Below are positions 9,435 to 17,553 of a stretch of DNA of 64,000 bases, in pieces (positions within the stretch are counted from its first letter, which is position 1; each line of letters begins with the position of its first letter). The notes beneath the pieces were generated by a model that did not search any database, had not been told where the DNA came from, and was given only the letters and a program-made list of their open reading frames with translations. The stretch comes from Aquabacter sp. L1I39 (GTDB lineage: Bacteria; Pseudomonadota; Alphaproteobacteria; Rhizobiales; Xanthobacteraceae): positions 583,388 through 647,387 of the forward strand of contig NZ_CP072392.1 in the NCBI RefSeq assembly GCF_017742835.1, read 5' to 3'. A program made the position numbers and the translations under genes.

Positions 9435-10276
9435 GGCGCTTGGCCGGCCTCCATGGCCTGAACCAGGCGCACTGCGTCCAGCGTCGCCGCCGCGATGGCG
9501 CGGGCGCGGGGGGCAAGGCCGATCCAACTGGGCGCCTCCTCCGGGGAGGGGTCCACCTCGGCGATCTTCAGCCCCTCCGAGACATCGACGCCGCTGCGCA
9601 CCAGTCCCCGCAGGCGGCCGGCGAGCGGTGCGGCGACGAGTGCGCCGCCACAGGTGCCAATCGGCGCGCCCTGGACGACGCCCTCCCCGATCGCCCGGTC
9701 GGTCAGCCACAGGCCGGCAGCCGGGGCGCGCGCGAAGCGCTCGCGGCCAGCGCCCGCCAGCGGCGCTGAGCGACCGTGGGCGGCGAGCGTGGCGCCATCG
9801 GTCACCACGCCGATCAGGTCGGGGGCCGTCTCCACCGCCACGTCCACATGGCGGCCGGGAATGAAGCCGGGACCAAGGCCGATGGTGGCGCGGGCGAAGG
9901 GCCGCACGTCCACCTTCAGCGCCCGCATGCGCATGCGCGCATCCACCAGCACGTCGATGAGGCCGAGGCACAACAACTCGCCCAGCTCCATCACGGTCAC
10001 CGAGATGGCGGAGCGCTCCATGCAGGCATGCAGCAGGTCCACGAGGCCATGGGCCGGGCGCGCCAGCACCCCCTCGATCTCCAGCGGCCCGCAGACAAGG
10101 GCATCGTCGAAGGCCAGTGTCCGCCGCAGGACCGGCTGGCCGGGATCGCGGGACATGACCACGCCATAGCCCGCCTGGAACAGGGCATGAGCCACGGCGG
10201 AGGCCACATCATTGGTGCCGAGCACCACCGCCAGGGGCACGCGTCCCGAGGGGACGAAGCCTGATTCGCTGCGCAT
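9416..10276 (-). CDS. YqeB/EF2563-like molybdenum-hydroxylase-associated protein
   Basis: The 286-residue protein resembles the YqeB (EF2563) family, whose members accompany selenium-dependent molybdenum hydroxylases and have an XdhC-like nucleotide-binding fold. The visible match is LGTNDVASAVAHALFQAGYG at residues 18-37, then LRRTLAFDDAL and EIEGVLAR. The ATG at 10276 has GGGAGG 7 bp upstream. The last codons (PAAHSH and stop) lie inside the first units of a 27-bp tandem repeat. Its place beside modD suggests a role in molybdenum handling for nitrogenase, which is inference. A sigma-54 promoter lies about 70 bp upstream. Confidence 0.65.
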   Translation of the reverse strand: MRSESGFVPSGRVPLAVVLGTNDVASAVAHALFQAGYGVVMSRDPGQPVLRRTLAFDDALVCGPLEIEGVLARPAHGLVDLLHACMERSAISVTVMELGELLCLGLIDVLVDARMRMRALKVDVRPFARATIGLGPGFIPGRHVDVAVETAPDLIGVVTDGATLAAHGRSAPLAGAGRERFARAPAAGLWLTDRAIGEGVVQGAPIGTCGGALVAAPLAGRLRGLVRSGVDVSEGLKIAEVDPSPEEAPSWIGLAPRARAIAAATLDAVRLVQAMEAGQAPAAHSH

Positions 10277-10343
10277 GGTGCTGCCTCCCGGCCGCGAGGG
10301 ATTGTGGCTTCCCGCACACCCGGGAAGGCTCGCCCCCGCTCTA

Positions 10344-10358
10344 GCGACATTCGTGCCA
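10344..10358 (-). promoter_or_regulatory. sigma-54 promoter of the yqeB-like/modD pair
   Basis: On the minus strand the sequence reads TGGCAC-GAATG-TCGC. It has the conserved GG and GC at the right spacing and one departure from TTGC. It faces the YqeB-like gene, with the shared NifA site about 150 bp upstream. Confidence 0.7.
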
Positions 10359-10501
10359 AGGCGAGAGCGAGGGCGCGCCCGCGCGTTGCGCCGCGGCGAA
10401 AGCGAGCGGAATTGAACGCGGCAGGCCCGCAGGCCACGCACCGCGCCGCGGCGGGGGACGGCAGTTTCGCGACACGCCCGCGCCGACTGACCCCACCGGC
10501 G

Positions 10502-10517
10502 TGTCGGAAATCCGACA
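10502..10517. promoter_or_regulatory. NifA site between the divergent yqeB-like and ahpC genes
   Basis: TGT-CGGAAATCCG-ACA is a perfect TGT-N10-ACA palindrome. It is about 75 bp upstream of the ahpC -24 box and about 150 bp upstream of the oppositely oriented yqeB-like promoter, so one site could serve both. Confidence 0.88.
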
Positions 10518-10589
10518 ATGCTGCCCCGCAGCATTTTCGGTTCCGGTTTTCGCCCATTGGAACTATGAGAAATTCCGCAGCGCACAAGA

Positions 10590-10604
10590 TGGCACACCGC
10601 TTGC
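10590..10604 (+). promoter_or_regulatory. sigma-54 promoter of ahpC-ahpD
   Basis: TGGCAC-ACCGC-TTGC matches the -24/-12 consensus exactly. It is 57 bp before the ahpC ATG. Confidence 0.92.
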
Positions 10605-10660
10605 TGCACTGCCTCGACACGCGGGGCGTCACGCCCCGGTTCCCCTATCCGGAGACAGTC

Positions 10661-11215
10661 ATGCTCGGCATCGGCAGCGTCCTTCCTTCCTTCTCCATCA
10701 CCGGCGTGAAGCCCCGCTTCAACCTCCATGAAGAGAACGGCCAGTCGGCCTTCGAGACCCTCACGGAGCAGAGCTTTCCCGGCAAATGGAAGATCATTTT
10801 CTTCTATCCGAAGGACTTCACCTTCGTGTGCCCCACCGAGATCGCCGAGTTCGCGCGCCTGGCCGGGGACTTCGAGGACCGGGACGCGGTGGTGCTGGGC
10901 GGCTCGACCGACAATGAGTTCGTCAAGCTCGCCTGGCGGCGCGACCACAAGGACCTGAACCGCCTGCCCATCTGGTCGTTCGCCGACACCAACGGCTCGC
11001 TGGTGGATGGCCTGGGCGTGCGCTCGCCCGACGGTGTGGCCTATCGCTACACCTTCATTGTCGACCCGGACAATGTGATCCAGCACGTCTACGCCACCAA
11101 CCTGAATGTGGGCCGCAATCCGAAGGACACGCTGCGGGTGCTCGACGCGCTGCAGACCGACGAATTGTGCCCCTGCAACCGCGAAGTCGGCGGCGACGTG
11201 TTGAAGGTGGCCTGA
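10661..11215 (+). CDS. ahpC: AhpC-type peroxiredoxin under NifA/sigma-54 control
   Basis: The protein is a 184-residue 2-Cys peroxiredoxin that reduces peroxides. The peroxidatic cysteine is Cys57 in DFTFVCPTE, and a C-terminal pair (Cys170, Cys172 in ELCPCNRE) supplies the resolving thiol. The ATG at 10661 has GGAG six bases upstream. The frame extends further upstream, but that part runs through the NifA site and promoter and is not coding. ahpD follows 3 bp later. Co-expression with nitrogen fixation is implied by the promoter, and the probable job is removal of peroxide formed during nitrogenase electron transfer. Confidence 0.93.
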   Translation: MLGIGSVLPSFSITGVKPRFNLHEENGQSAFETLTEQSFPGKWKIIFFYPKDFTFVCPTEIAEFARLAGDFEDRDAVVLGGSTDNEFVKLAWRRDHKDLNRLPIWSFADTNGSLVDGLGVRSPDGVAYRYTFIVDPDNVIQHVYATNLNVGRNPKDTLRVLDALQTDELCPCNREVGGDVLKVA

Positions 11216-11218
11216 GGC

Positions 11219-11758
11219 ATGTCCATCGACGCCCTCAAGGAGCAGATCCCGTCCTTCGCCAAGGACGTGAAGCTGAACCTCTCCGCCCTCCCCCGCGAGG
11301 ACAGCCTCACGCCCCAGCAGCTCTATGGGCTGCTGGTGGCCTGCGGCTACACCACCCGCAATCCGGTGGTCGCCCAGGCACTGGAGGCCGAGGCTGCGCC
11401 CCATTTGACGCCCGCCGCGCTGGACGCGGCCAAGGCGGCGGCGGCCATCATGGCCATGAACAATGTCTATTACCGCTTCACGCATCTGGCCTCGAACAAG
11501 GCCTATGAGACCTTGCCGGCCAAGCTGCGCATGAGCGTGATCGGCAATCCCGGCGTCGACAAGGCGGACTTCGAGCTGTGGTCGCTGGCGGTGTCCGCCA
11601 TGAATGGCTGCGGCCGCTGCATCGATTCCCACGAAAAGGTGCTGCGCGACGCCGGGGTCGGGGAAACCCAGATCCAGGCCGCCGTGCGCTTCGGCGCCAT
11701 CATCGCCTCGGCGGCGGTGGCCCTTGAAGCGGCCGGCCTGCCCGTCGCGGCGGAATAA
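11219..11758 (+). CDS. ahpD: AhpD-type alkylhydroperoxidase
   Basis: AhpD uses a CxxC dithiol to reduce peroxides or to regenerate AhpC. The 179 residues contain the active-site motif [11 protein letters not shown] (Cys131, Cys134, with His138) in an all-helical carboxymuconolactone-decarboxylase-like fold. It follows ahpC by three bases, so the two are translated from one transcript. In mycobacteria AhpD recycles AhpC with lipoyl proteins; the electron donor here is unknown. A GC-rich hairpin follows the stop. Confidence 0.93.
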   Translation: MSIDALKEQIPSFAKDVKLNLSALPREDSLTPQQLYGLLVACGYTTRNPVVAQALEAEAAPHLTPAALDAAKAAAAIMAMNNVYYRFTHLASNKAYETLPAKLRMSVIGNPGVDKADFELWSLAVSAMNGCGRCIDSHEKVLRDAGVGETQIQAAVRFGAIIASAAVALEAAGLPVAAE

Positions 11759-11768
11759 GCCGGAAAAC

Positions 11769-11800
11769 GAGGGCCCGCGCGCATTCGCGCCCGGGTCCTC
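11769..11800 (+). terminator. Hairpin after ahpD
   Basis: GAGGGCCCGCGCGC and GCGCCCGGGTCCTC pair over 14 positions with two mismatches around a four-base loop, 11 bp after the ahpD stop. No clear U-tract follows, so this may be a weak or Rho-assisted terminator. Confidence 0.5.
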
Positions 11801-11844
11801 TCCCGCCAAGACAGGTGCGGAAAAATCAGGCACGACTGCCTGAC

Positions 11845-11858
11845 TTGATCTAGATCAA
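11845..11858. promoter_or_regulatory. FNR/FixK box upstream of nifA
   Basis: TTGAT-CTAG-ATCAA is a perfect, fully palindromic anaerobox 141 bp before the nifA start. It implies oxygen control of nifA through a FixK- or FNR-type regulator. No -24/-12 element or NifA site was seen in this interval. Confidence 0.88.
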
Positions 11859-11998
11859 AGACCGGAAGCGCGCCAAAGCTTCTCCTTAGAAATCCTCCGA
11901 ACTCATCGGACAAGATGTCTCCCAAGCGAGACCGAGCGTGAGGAAGCTCAAATATTGGAGGGCGGTTTCCGACACCCGTGCGCGGTGAGGAGCACGCC

Positions 11999-13891
11999 AT
12001 GACGGACTTCTACCAGGTACGCGTCCCTCGGGGTTCGGCCAACGGGCCGACCAACGCCAATTCCGGCAGTGCCAGGACAGTCATGACCAGTCCGCTTGTC
12101 CCGCCAGCCCCCGTACGGGCCGGCGAAGGGAAGGCCGCAGCACCGCAGCCGGCGCCCGTCGCCGCGCCGCGCCCGTCCGCCGCATCCAGGGGCACCTCGC
12201 CCGAGGTGGCGCTGATCGGCATCTATGAGATTTCAAAGATCCTGACCGCCGCCCGGCGGCTGGAGCTGACGCTCGCCAATGTGGTGAACGTCCTGTCCTC
12301 CATGCTCCAGATGCGGCACGGGATGATCGTCATCCTGGACCGGCAGGGCGAGCCGGACATGGTGGCCACCACCGGCTGGACGCCCCAGATCGCCCAGCAC
12401 ATCCGCTCGCGCGTGCCGCAGAAGGCCATCGACCAGATCGTCGCCACCGCCACCCCTCTGGTGGTGCAGGACGTGAGCGCGCATGCTTTGTTCGAGGGCC
12501 ATGAGGATCTGTTCGCCCCCGCCGAGGAGGCGACCGTGTCCTTCATCGGCGTGCCCATCAAGGCGGACACGCGGGTCATCGGCACGCTCTCCATCGACCG
12601 GGTCTGGGACGGCACCGCGCGCTTCCGCTTCGACGAGGATGTGCGCTTCCTGACCATGGTGGCGAACCTGGTGGGCCAGACGGTGCGCCTGCACGAAATG
12701 GTGGCGGGCGACCGCGACCGCCTGATCGCCCAGACCCATCGCCTGGAAAAGGCCCTGGGCGGGGAGAAGGAAGACCATTTCCCCGAATTGCCGGCCACCG
12801 GCATCCTCGGCGACAGCATGTCGGTGAAGCGCCTGATCGCCACCGCCAAGATCGTGGCGCGCTCCAATTCCACCGTGCTGCTGCGCGGGGAAAGCGGCAC
12901 CGGAAAGGAATTGTTCGCCCGCGCCATCCACGAATTGTCGCCCCGCAAGGACAAGCCCTTCATCAAGGTCAATTGCGCCGCGCTTCCCGAGACGGTGCTG
13001 GAATCCGAGCTTTTCGGCCATGAGAAGGGCGCCTTCACCGGCGCGCTGAATGCCCGGCAGGGGCGCTTTGAGCTGGCCCATGGCGGCACGCTCTTCCTGG
13101 ACGAGATCGGCGAAATCTCCGCCGCCTTCCAGGCCAAGCTGCTGCGCGTTTTGCAGGAAGGCGAGTTCGAGCGCGTGGGCGGAAACCGCACGCTGAAAGT
13201 GGATGTGCGGCTGGTGTGCGCCACCAACAAGAATCTGGAAGACGCGGTGGCCAAGGGAGAATTCCGCGCCGACCTCTATTACCGCATCAATGTGGTGCCG
13301 CTCATCCTGCCGCCCTTGCGCGAGCGCACCGGCGACATCCCGAAGCTCGCCCGCGCCTTTCTGGAGCGCTTCAACCGCGAGAACCAGCGCCACATGCAGC
13401 TCTCGCCGCAATCCCTGGAAGTGCTGAAGAAGTGTTACTTCCCCGGCAATGTGCGCGAGCTGGAAAACTGCGTCCGGCGCACCGCCACCTTGGCGGAGGA
13501 CGATGTGATCGTGCCCCATGACTTCGCCTGCGACAGCGGGCAGTGCCTCTCCGCCATCCTGTGGAAGGGCAGTGCCCCCAAGGCGACACAGAACGTGGGC
13601 GTGCCCCAGCCGCTGCAGCCCCCGCCTTTGTCCCAAAACCCGTCCGCCCCGGCTTCCCCCGTGGTGCCGCTCTCCGCCGAGGCGCCCGTTCACACCGCCC
13701 CGCCCGCCGCCTGTCCCGGCGCCGATGCCTGCCCGGTGGTGCCGCCCCGCCTCTCCGAGCGCGAGCAATTGCTCCAGGCCATGGAACGGGCCGGCTGGGT
13801 GCAGGCGAAGGCCGCCCGCATCCTCAACCTCACCCCCCGCCAGGTGGGCTACGCCCTGCGCAAGCACGACATCGACATCAAGAAGTTCTGA
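11999..13891 (+). CDS. nifA: NifA, sigma-54 activator of nif/fix genes
   Basis: NifA binds TGT-N10-ACA sites and drives RpoN promoters of nif and fix genes. The 630 residues hold a GAF domain (about 80-230), an AAA+ domain (about 265-500) and a Fis-type HTH (about 594-625). The AAA+ part has Walker A GESGTGKE (297-304), the sigma-54 contact GAFTGA (344-349) and Walker B GGTLFLDE. Cysteines 479, 491, 511 and 516 form the C-x11-C-x19-C-x4-C pattern of oxygen-sensitive rhizobial NifA proteins. A long Pro/Ala-rich linker (about 525-580) precedes the HTH. The ATG at 11999 follows GAGGAG; an upstream GTG has no such site. Confidence 0.97.
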   Translation: MTDFYQVRVPRGSANGPTNANSGSARTVMTSPLVPPAPVRAGEGKAAAPQPAPVAAPRPSAASRGTSPEVALIGIYEISKILTAARRLELTLANVVNVLSSMLQMRHGMIVILDRQGEPDMVATTGWTPQIAQHIRSRVPQKAIDQIVATATPLVVQDVSAHALFEGHEDLFAPAEEATVSFIGVPIKADTRVIGTLSIDRVWDGTARFRFDEDVRFLTMVANLVGQTVRLHEMVAGDRDRLIAQTHRLEKALGGEKEDHFPELPATGILGDSMSVKRLIATAKIVARSNSTVLLRGESGTGKELFARAIHELSPRKDKPFIKVNCAALPETVLESELFGHEKGAFTGALNARQGRFELAHGGTLFLDEIGEISAAFQAKLLRVLQEGEFERVGGNRTLKVDVRLVCATNKNLEDAVAKGEFRADLYYRINVVPLILPPLRERTGDIPKLARAFLERFNRENQRHMQLSPQSLEVLKKCYFPGNVRELENCVRRTATLAEDDVIVPHDFACDSGQCLSAILWKGSAPKATQNVGVPQPLQPPPLSQNPSAPASPVVPLSAEAPVHTAPPAACPGADACPVVPPRLSEREQLLQAMERAGWVQAKAARILNLTPRQVGYALRKHDIDIKKF

Positions 13892-13937
13892 CGGTCGAGG
13901 CGTGCGGTTTGGGCGTGCCGCCCGGCCCAGTCGCAAC

Positions 13938-14048
13938 CGTCATGCGCGGGCTTGTCCCGCGCATCCACGGCCAAGTGCTGGATCGGCGCAGAAAAGCCTG
14001 TGCCCGGCCAATCCCCGCGGAGGACCGGAACGCGCCCGTCCATGACGG
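13938..14048. repeat. REP-like palindromic intergenic element, copy 2
   Basis: The element begins CCGTCATGCGCGGGCTTGTC and ends CCGTCCATGACGG, with an inner hairpin GCGCGGGcttgtCCCGCGC. It is the same type as the copy at 8186-8297 and lies between nifA and the nifB control region. Confidence 0.7.
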
Positions 14049-14205
14049 CGGAGATGGGGTTTTATGCCCCGCGCGCTGTCCTCCTCAGCGCGATCATAAC
14101 GCCATTGGACCACTGCCCCCGCGTCACACAAGGCGCGGGGGCAGTGGCGTCTTGAGGGCAAGCTGCGGCATCGTCCGCCCCCTTCCGACAGTCCCGCGAC
14201 GGGCC

Positions 14206-14221
14206 TGTCGCACATGCGACA
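14206..14221. promoter_or_regulatory. NifA upstream activator sequence of nifB
   Basis: TGT-CGCACATGCG-ACA is a perfect TGT-N10-ACA palindrome, about 86 bp upstream of the nifB -24 box. Confidence 0.92.
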
Positions 14222-14288
14222 GGCGACGGCGGACAAAGCCGGACAATGGGCCGACAAAGGCCCGACACCTCTCCGACAGGCCTTTTAT

Positions 14289-14301
14289 TTTCAATGCCTT
14301 A
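14289..14301 (+). promoter_or_regulatory. IHF-like site in the nifB promoter region
   Basis: TTTCAATGCCTTA matches WATCAANNNNTTR except at one fixed position and shares its first 12 bases with the site before fixA. It ends just upstream of the -24 box. Confidence 0.45.
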
Positions 14302-14306
14302 CCCCA

Positions 14307-14321
14307 TGGCATGGCGCTTGC
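14307..14321 (+). promoter_or_regulatory. sigma-54 promoter of the nifB operon
   Basis: TGGCAT-GGCGC-TTGC matches the -24/-12 consensus apart from a T at the sixth position. It is 37 bp before the nifB ATG. Confidence 0.9.
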
Positions 14322-14357
14322 GAGAGCAATTCCAGATTTCATGCCGGAGTGCTTCTC

Positions 14358-15854
14358 ATGTCCGCACCCATGTTTTCCCTGGACAAATTGATCGCCTCCC
14401 CGGTCTCCGTTGAGGAGATGCGCGCCAAGCTGGAAGGAGGCGGTTGCTCGTCCTCCTCCTGCGGGTCCTCGGCCAAGCCCGACGATCTGCCCCAGGATGT
14501 CTGGGACAGGATCAAGGACCATCCCTGTTACTCGGAAGAGGCGCACCATTACTTCGCCCGCATGCATGTGGCGGTGGCTCCGGCCTGCAACATCCAGTGC
14601 AATTACTGCAATCGCAAATATGACTGCGCCAATGAGAGTCGCCCCGGCGTCGTCTCGGAAAAGCTGACCCCCGACCAGGCCATGCGCAAGGTGGTGGCGG
14701 TGGCGAACGAGGTGCCGCAATTCTCCGTGCTCGGCATCGCCGGCCCCGGCGACAGCTGCTACGACTGGAAGAAGACCAAGGCCACCTTCGAGGCGGTCTA
14801 CAAGGAAATTCCCGACGTCAAGCTCTGCCTCTCCACCAATGGTCTCGCCTTGCCGGACCATGTGGACGAAATCGCGGAGATGAATATCGACCACGTCACG
14901 GTCACCATCAACATGGTGGATCCGGAAGTGGGTACGAAGATCTATCCGTGGATCTTCCACAATCACAAGCGCTATACCGGCTATGAGGCCTCCAAGATCC
15001 TGCATGAGCGGCAGATGCTGAGCCTGGAAATGCTGCGCGACCGCGGCATTCTGGTGAAGGTCAACTCGGTCATGATCCCCGGCGTCAATGACGAGCACCT
15101 CCTGGAGGTGAACAAGTGGGTGAAGGAGCGCGGCGCCTTCCTCCACAATGTCATGCCCCTGATCTCGGCCGCCGAGCACGGCACCCATTACGGCCTCACC
15201 GGCCAGCGCGGCCCCACCGCCATGGAGCTGAAGGCGCTGCAGGACAAGCTGGAAGGCGGCGCCAAGCTCATGCGCCATTGCCGCCAGTGTCGGGCGGACG
15301 CGGTCGGGCTGCTCGGCGAGGACCGGGGCCAGGAATTCACCCTCGACCAGATCCCCGAATTCGTCACCTACGACCCGGCCAAGCGCGCCGCCTATCGCGA
15401 GGTGGTGGCGAGCGAGCGCGGCGATCACGTGGCCAAGAAGCAGGAGATCAATTCCGAGATCCGGGCCATGGAGACCGACGGCACGCTGCTGGTGGCGGTG
15501 GCCACCAAGGGCGGCGGGCGGGTGAACGAGCATTTCGGCCACGCCAAGGAATTCCAGGTCTATGAGGCCACCCCCAAGGGCATCCAGTTCGTCGGCCACC
15601 GCAAGGTGGACAATTACTGCATGGGCGGCTTCGGCGAGGATGCGACGCTGGACGGCGTGATCGCAGCGCTGGAAGGGGTGGAAGTGGTGCTGTGCGCCAA
15701 GATCGGCGACTGCCCCAAGGACGCGCTCACCGCCGCCGGCATCCGCGCCACCGATGACTATGCCCTCGAATATATCGAGGCGGCCATCGGCGCCCTCTAT
15801 GCCCGCGAATTCGGCCGCACCGTCACCGACCAGAAGCTCGCGCTCTCCGCCTGA
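14358..15854 (+). CDS. nifB: NifB, radical SAM FeMo-co core (NifB-co) synthase
   Basis: NifB fuses two [4Fe-4S] clusters and inserts a carbide from SAM to make the NifB-co precursor of FeMo-co. The 498 residues have the radical SAM motif CNIQCNYC (Cys77, Cys81, Cys84) and a C-terminal NifX-like domain from about residue 380 ([20 protein letters not shown]), the long NifB form. The ATG at 14358 has GGAG nine bases upstream. The frame stays open into the NifA site, but that is regulatory DNA. fdxN follows 58 bp later, and the genes to 19900 look like one transcript. Confidence 0.97.
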   Translation: MSAPMFSLDKLIASPVSVEEMRAKLEGGGCSSSSCGSSAKPDDLPQDVWDRIKDHPCYSEEAHHYFARMHVAVAPACNIQCNYCNRKYDCANESRPGVVSEKLTPDQAMRKVVAVANEVPQFSVLGIAGPGDSCYDWKKTKATFEAVYKEIPDVKLCLSTNGLALPDHVDEIAEMNIDHVTVTINMVDPEVGTKIYPWIFHNHKRYTGYEASKILHERQMLSLEMLRDRGILVKVNSVMIPGVNDEHLLEVNKWVKERGAFLHNVMPLISAAEHGTHYGLTGQRGPTAMELKALQDKLEGGAKLMRHCRQCRADAVGLLGEDRGQEFTLDQIPEFVTYDPAKRAAYREVVASERGDHVAKKQEINSEIRAMETDGTLLVAVATKGGGRVNEHFGHAKEFQVYEATPKGIQFVGHRKVDNYCMGGFGEDATLDGVIAALEGVEVVLCAKIGDCPKDALTAAGIRATDDYALEYIEAAIGALYAREFGRTVTDQKLALSA

Positions 15855-15912
15855 GGAGAGCGCCCATTCCCGGCCGCGCATGCGGCCTCATGACCAGCGA
15901 AGGGAAAAGACC

Positions 15913-16110
15913 ATGTCTCTCAAGATCATCGTGTCCCAGTGCACCGTCTGCGGCGCCTGCGAATTCGAGTGCCCCAACGCGGCCATCCGCATGAAGGGCG
16001 ACACCTACATCATCGACCCCAAGAAGTGCACCGAGTGCGAAGGCCAGTTCGACGAGCCCCAGTGCGCCGCCGTCTGCCCGGTGCCCAACACCTGCGTCCC
16101 GGCCAGCTGA
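15913..16110 (+). CDS. fdxN: FdxN, 2[4Fe-4S] ferredoxin
   Basis: This small ferredoxin of 65 residues has two cluster-binding motifs, [12 protein letters not shown] and [17 protein letters not shown]. The eight-residue insertion between the second pair of cysteines and the third marks the nif-type FdxN. FdxN serves as electron donor to nitrogenase or supports NifB activity in related bacteria. It lies directly after nifB. The ATG at 15913 follows AGGGAA. Confidence 0.94.
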   Translation: MSLKIIVSQCTVCGACEFECPNAAIRMKGDTYIIDPKKCTECEGQFDEPQCAAVCPVPNTCVPAS

Positions 16111-16239
16111 GCCACGCGCGGCGGGCCAAGCGCCGCCATCTGCCCTTGGCCGCTCTTGGCGGCCTTGGCCGCCCATGGCCGCCCTTGACCCGGCTTGTGG
16201 CGCGGACGGTGACATCTGACAATCGGGGGAAGGCGGAGC

Positions 16240-17031
16240 ATGGCCGGGGAAGCGGCGGAAGACGTCGAAAGCGGGCCCGAGGCGCTCGACTGGCAAGGCC
16301 GCCCCTTGCGCTGCCAGGATTGTCCTCATGAGGACATCCACGCGGAAGGGCGCTGCGACCTTGGCAAGATCTGCGTCGCCGACCGGCGGGGCAAGCGCAT
16401 CGATCGTTTCTTCGCTCGCAATCCCGATCTTGCCGCCCGCTATCTGGCCCATCCCTATTTCGAGGTCCGGACGCTCGCCGCCAAGCATGCCAGCGTCTTC
16501 CTCATCGGCTCTTTGAAGGACGACCCGGAGCCGGAAGTGCGCACCATGGTGGCCTATCGCCTGCCTTTGTCGCGGGCGCGGGAGATGCGCAAGGACCCGG
16601 ACCGCCGGGTGCGCATCGCCATCACCCACCGCCTGGAAGGGGGCGATCTCGTCTCCATGCTGGCGGACGAAGACTATTATGTGCGCCTCACCGCCGCCCG
16701 CCGCGCGCCGCCGGCGGCCCTGGTGATGGCGCTGCACGACCCGGAAGCCGAAGTGCGCCGCGAGGTGGCCCGCCGCATCGGGCCGGCGCACCTGCCCACC
16801 ATGGCGGGCGATCCCGACCCGCTGGTGCGCCTCGCCGTCGCCGAGCGCCTGCCGCCCGCCCGCCTCACGGTGCTGGCGCGCGACGGCGACATGCGGGTGC
16901 GCTTCGCGGTGGCCGAGCGCATCGATCCACCGCACCTGCACGGCTTCTTGCAGGACGAGGTGGAAGCCATTCGCGAGCTGGCGCAGCGCCGCCTCGCAAA
17001 CGAGGGAGGACGCCATGGGCCTCGGACGTGA
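16240..17031 (+). CDS. LRV-repeat Fe-S protein, nifB-linked
   Basis: The 263-residue protein matches the leucine-rich-variant (LRV) protein known downstream of nifB in Azotobacter, which carries an Fe-S cluster and short helical repeats. Four N-terminal cysteines (Cys25, Cys28, Cys39, Cys45) fit a [4Fe-4S] site. From about residue 65 on, repeats of about 24 residues appear with recurring DPDPLVRLAVAERL-like units. The biochemical role is unknown. It overlaps the nifZ start by 17 bp, so the two are coupled. A 129-bp gap after fdxN holds GC-rich short repeats but no promoter I can recognise. Confidence 0.85.
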   Translation: MAGEAAEDVESGPEALDWQGRPLRCQDCPHEDIHAEGRCDLGKICVADRRGKRIDRFFARNPDLAARYLAHPYFEVRTLAAKHASVFLIGSLKDDPEPEVRTMVAYRLPLSRAREMRKDPDRRVRIAITHRLEGGDLVSMLADEDYYVRLTAARRAPPAALVMALHDPEAEVRREVARRIGPAHLPTMAGDPDPLVRLAVAERLPPARLTVLARDGDMRVRFAVAERIDPPHLHGFLQDEVEAIRELAQRRLANEGGRHGPRT

Positions 17032-17335
17032 GCAGGACGTGGAGATCTTCAAGGAACCGCGCTTCCGCCCCGGCGAGAAGGTGCGCTCCACCAAGCATGT
17101 GAAGAATGACGGCACCTATCCCTTGAAGGAGATCGGCGAGAATCTCGTTCGCAAGGGCGATGTCGGCTATGTCCGCGACATCGGCATCTTCCTCCAGCAA
17201 TTCTACATCTATGCGGTGGAGTGGGTGGAGCGCGGCACCATCGTGGGCATGCGCGGCAAGGAACTTGTCAGCCTCGACAACCCGCCCCCCACCGCCGAAA
17301 CGACCGCCCCCAAGGCCGAGGAGGCCCTCCCGTGA
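17015..17335 (+). CDS. nifZ: NifZ, MoFe protein maturation factor
   Basis: NifZ helps form the P-clusters of the NifDK protein. The 106 residues contain the family core: FRPGEKVRSTKHVKNDGTYP near residue 17, then GENLVRKGDVGYVRDIG and FYIYAVEWVERGTIVGMRG. The last 20 residues are a Pro/Ala/Glu tail. The start lies within the end of the LRV gene after GGAGGACGCC, and the stop overlaps the nifT start. The identification is good. Confidence 0.93.
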   Translation: MGLGREQDVEIFKEPRFRPGEKVRSTKHVKNDGTYPLKEIGENLVRKGDVGYVRDIGIFLQQFYIYAVEWVERGTIVGMRGKELVSLDNPPPTAETTAPKAEEALP

Positions 17336-17550
17336 AGCTGATGATCCGCAAGACGCCCGCCGGGGCGCTCTCCGCCTATGCGCCCAAGAAGGATTTGGAG
17401 GAGCCCATCGTGGACCAGGAGCATGCGGCGCTGTGGGGCGGCTGGGTGAAGCTGAAGAATGGCTGGACCTTCACGCTCCCCGACATGCCCGCCGACACCC
17501 GCCTGCCCATCACCGTGAACGCCCGCAAGATTGGCGGCGAGGAGGACTGA
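17332..17550 (+). CDS. nifT: NifT/FixU family small protein
   Basis: NifT (FixU) is a small conserved nif protein whose function is unknown and which is often dispensable. The 72 residues have the usual opening KLMIRKTPAGALSAYAPKKD and a second conserved block WVKLKNGWTFTLPDMP. The start is a GTG whose last two bases form part of the nifZ stop (GTGA), with GAGGAGG upstream. The SIR2-like gene follows after 3 bp. Confidence 0.9.
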   Translation: MKLMIRKTPAGALSAYAPKKDLEEPIVDQEHAALWGGWVKLKNGWTFTLPDMPADTRLPITVNARKIGGEED

Positions 17551-17553
17551 CCC

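Noticed and set aside
9177..9971. Long N-terminal extension of the modD frame, including a nine-residue repeat SGAFPLTMA
   Set aside because: The extension is the translation of the 27-bp repeat and of the overlapping YqeB-like gene in another frame. modD has a good GTG start with a ribosome site at 9176, matching family length.
10277..11833. Long minus-strand open frame opposite ahpC-ahpD
   Set aside because: It runs antisense to two clearly identified genes with conserved active sites, and high GC content keeps antisense frames open.
11759..11998. A sigma-54 promoter for nifA
   Set aside because: No GG-N10-GC pair in a TGGC/TTGC context was found in this interval; only the FNR/FixK box is convincing.
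14214..14357. In-frame upstream extension of nifB
   Set aside because: It runs through the end of the NifA site, the IHF-like site and the -24/-12 promoter, so it cannot be transcribed from that promoter.
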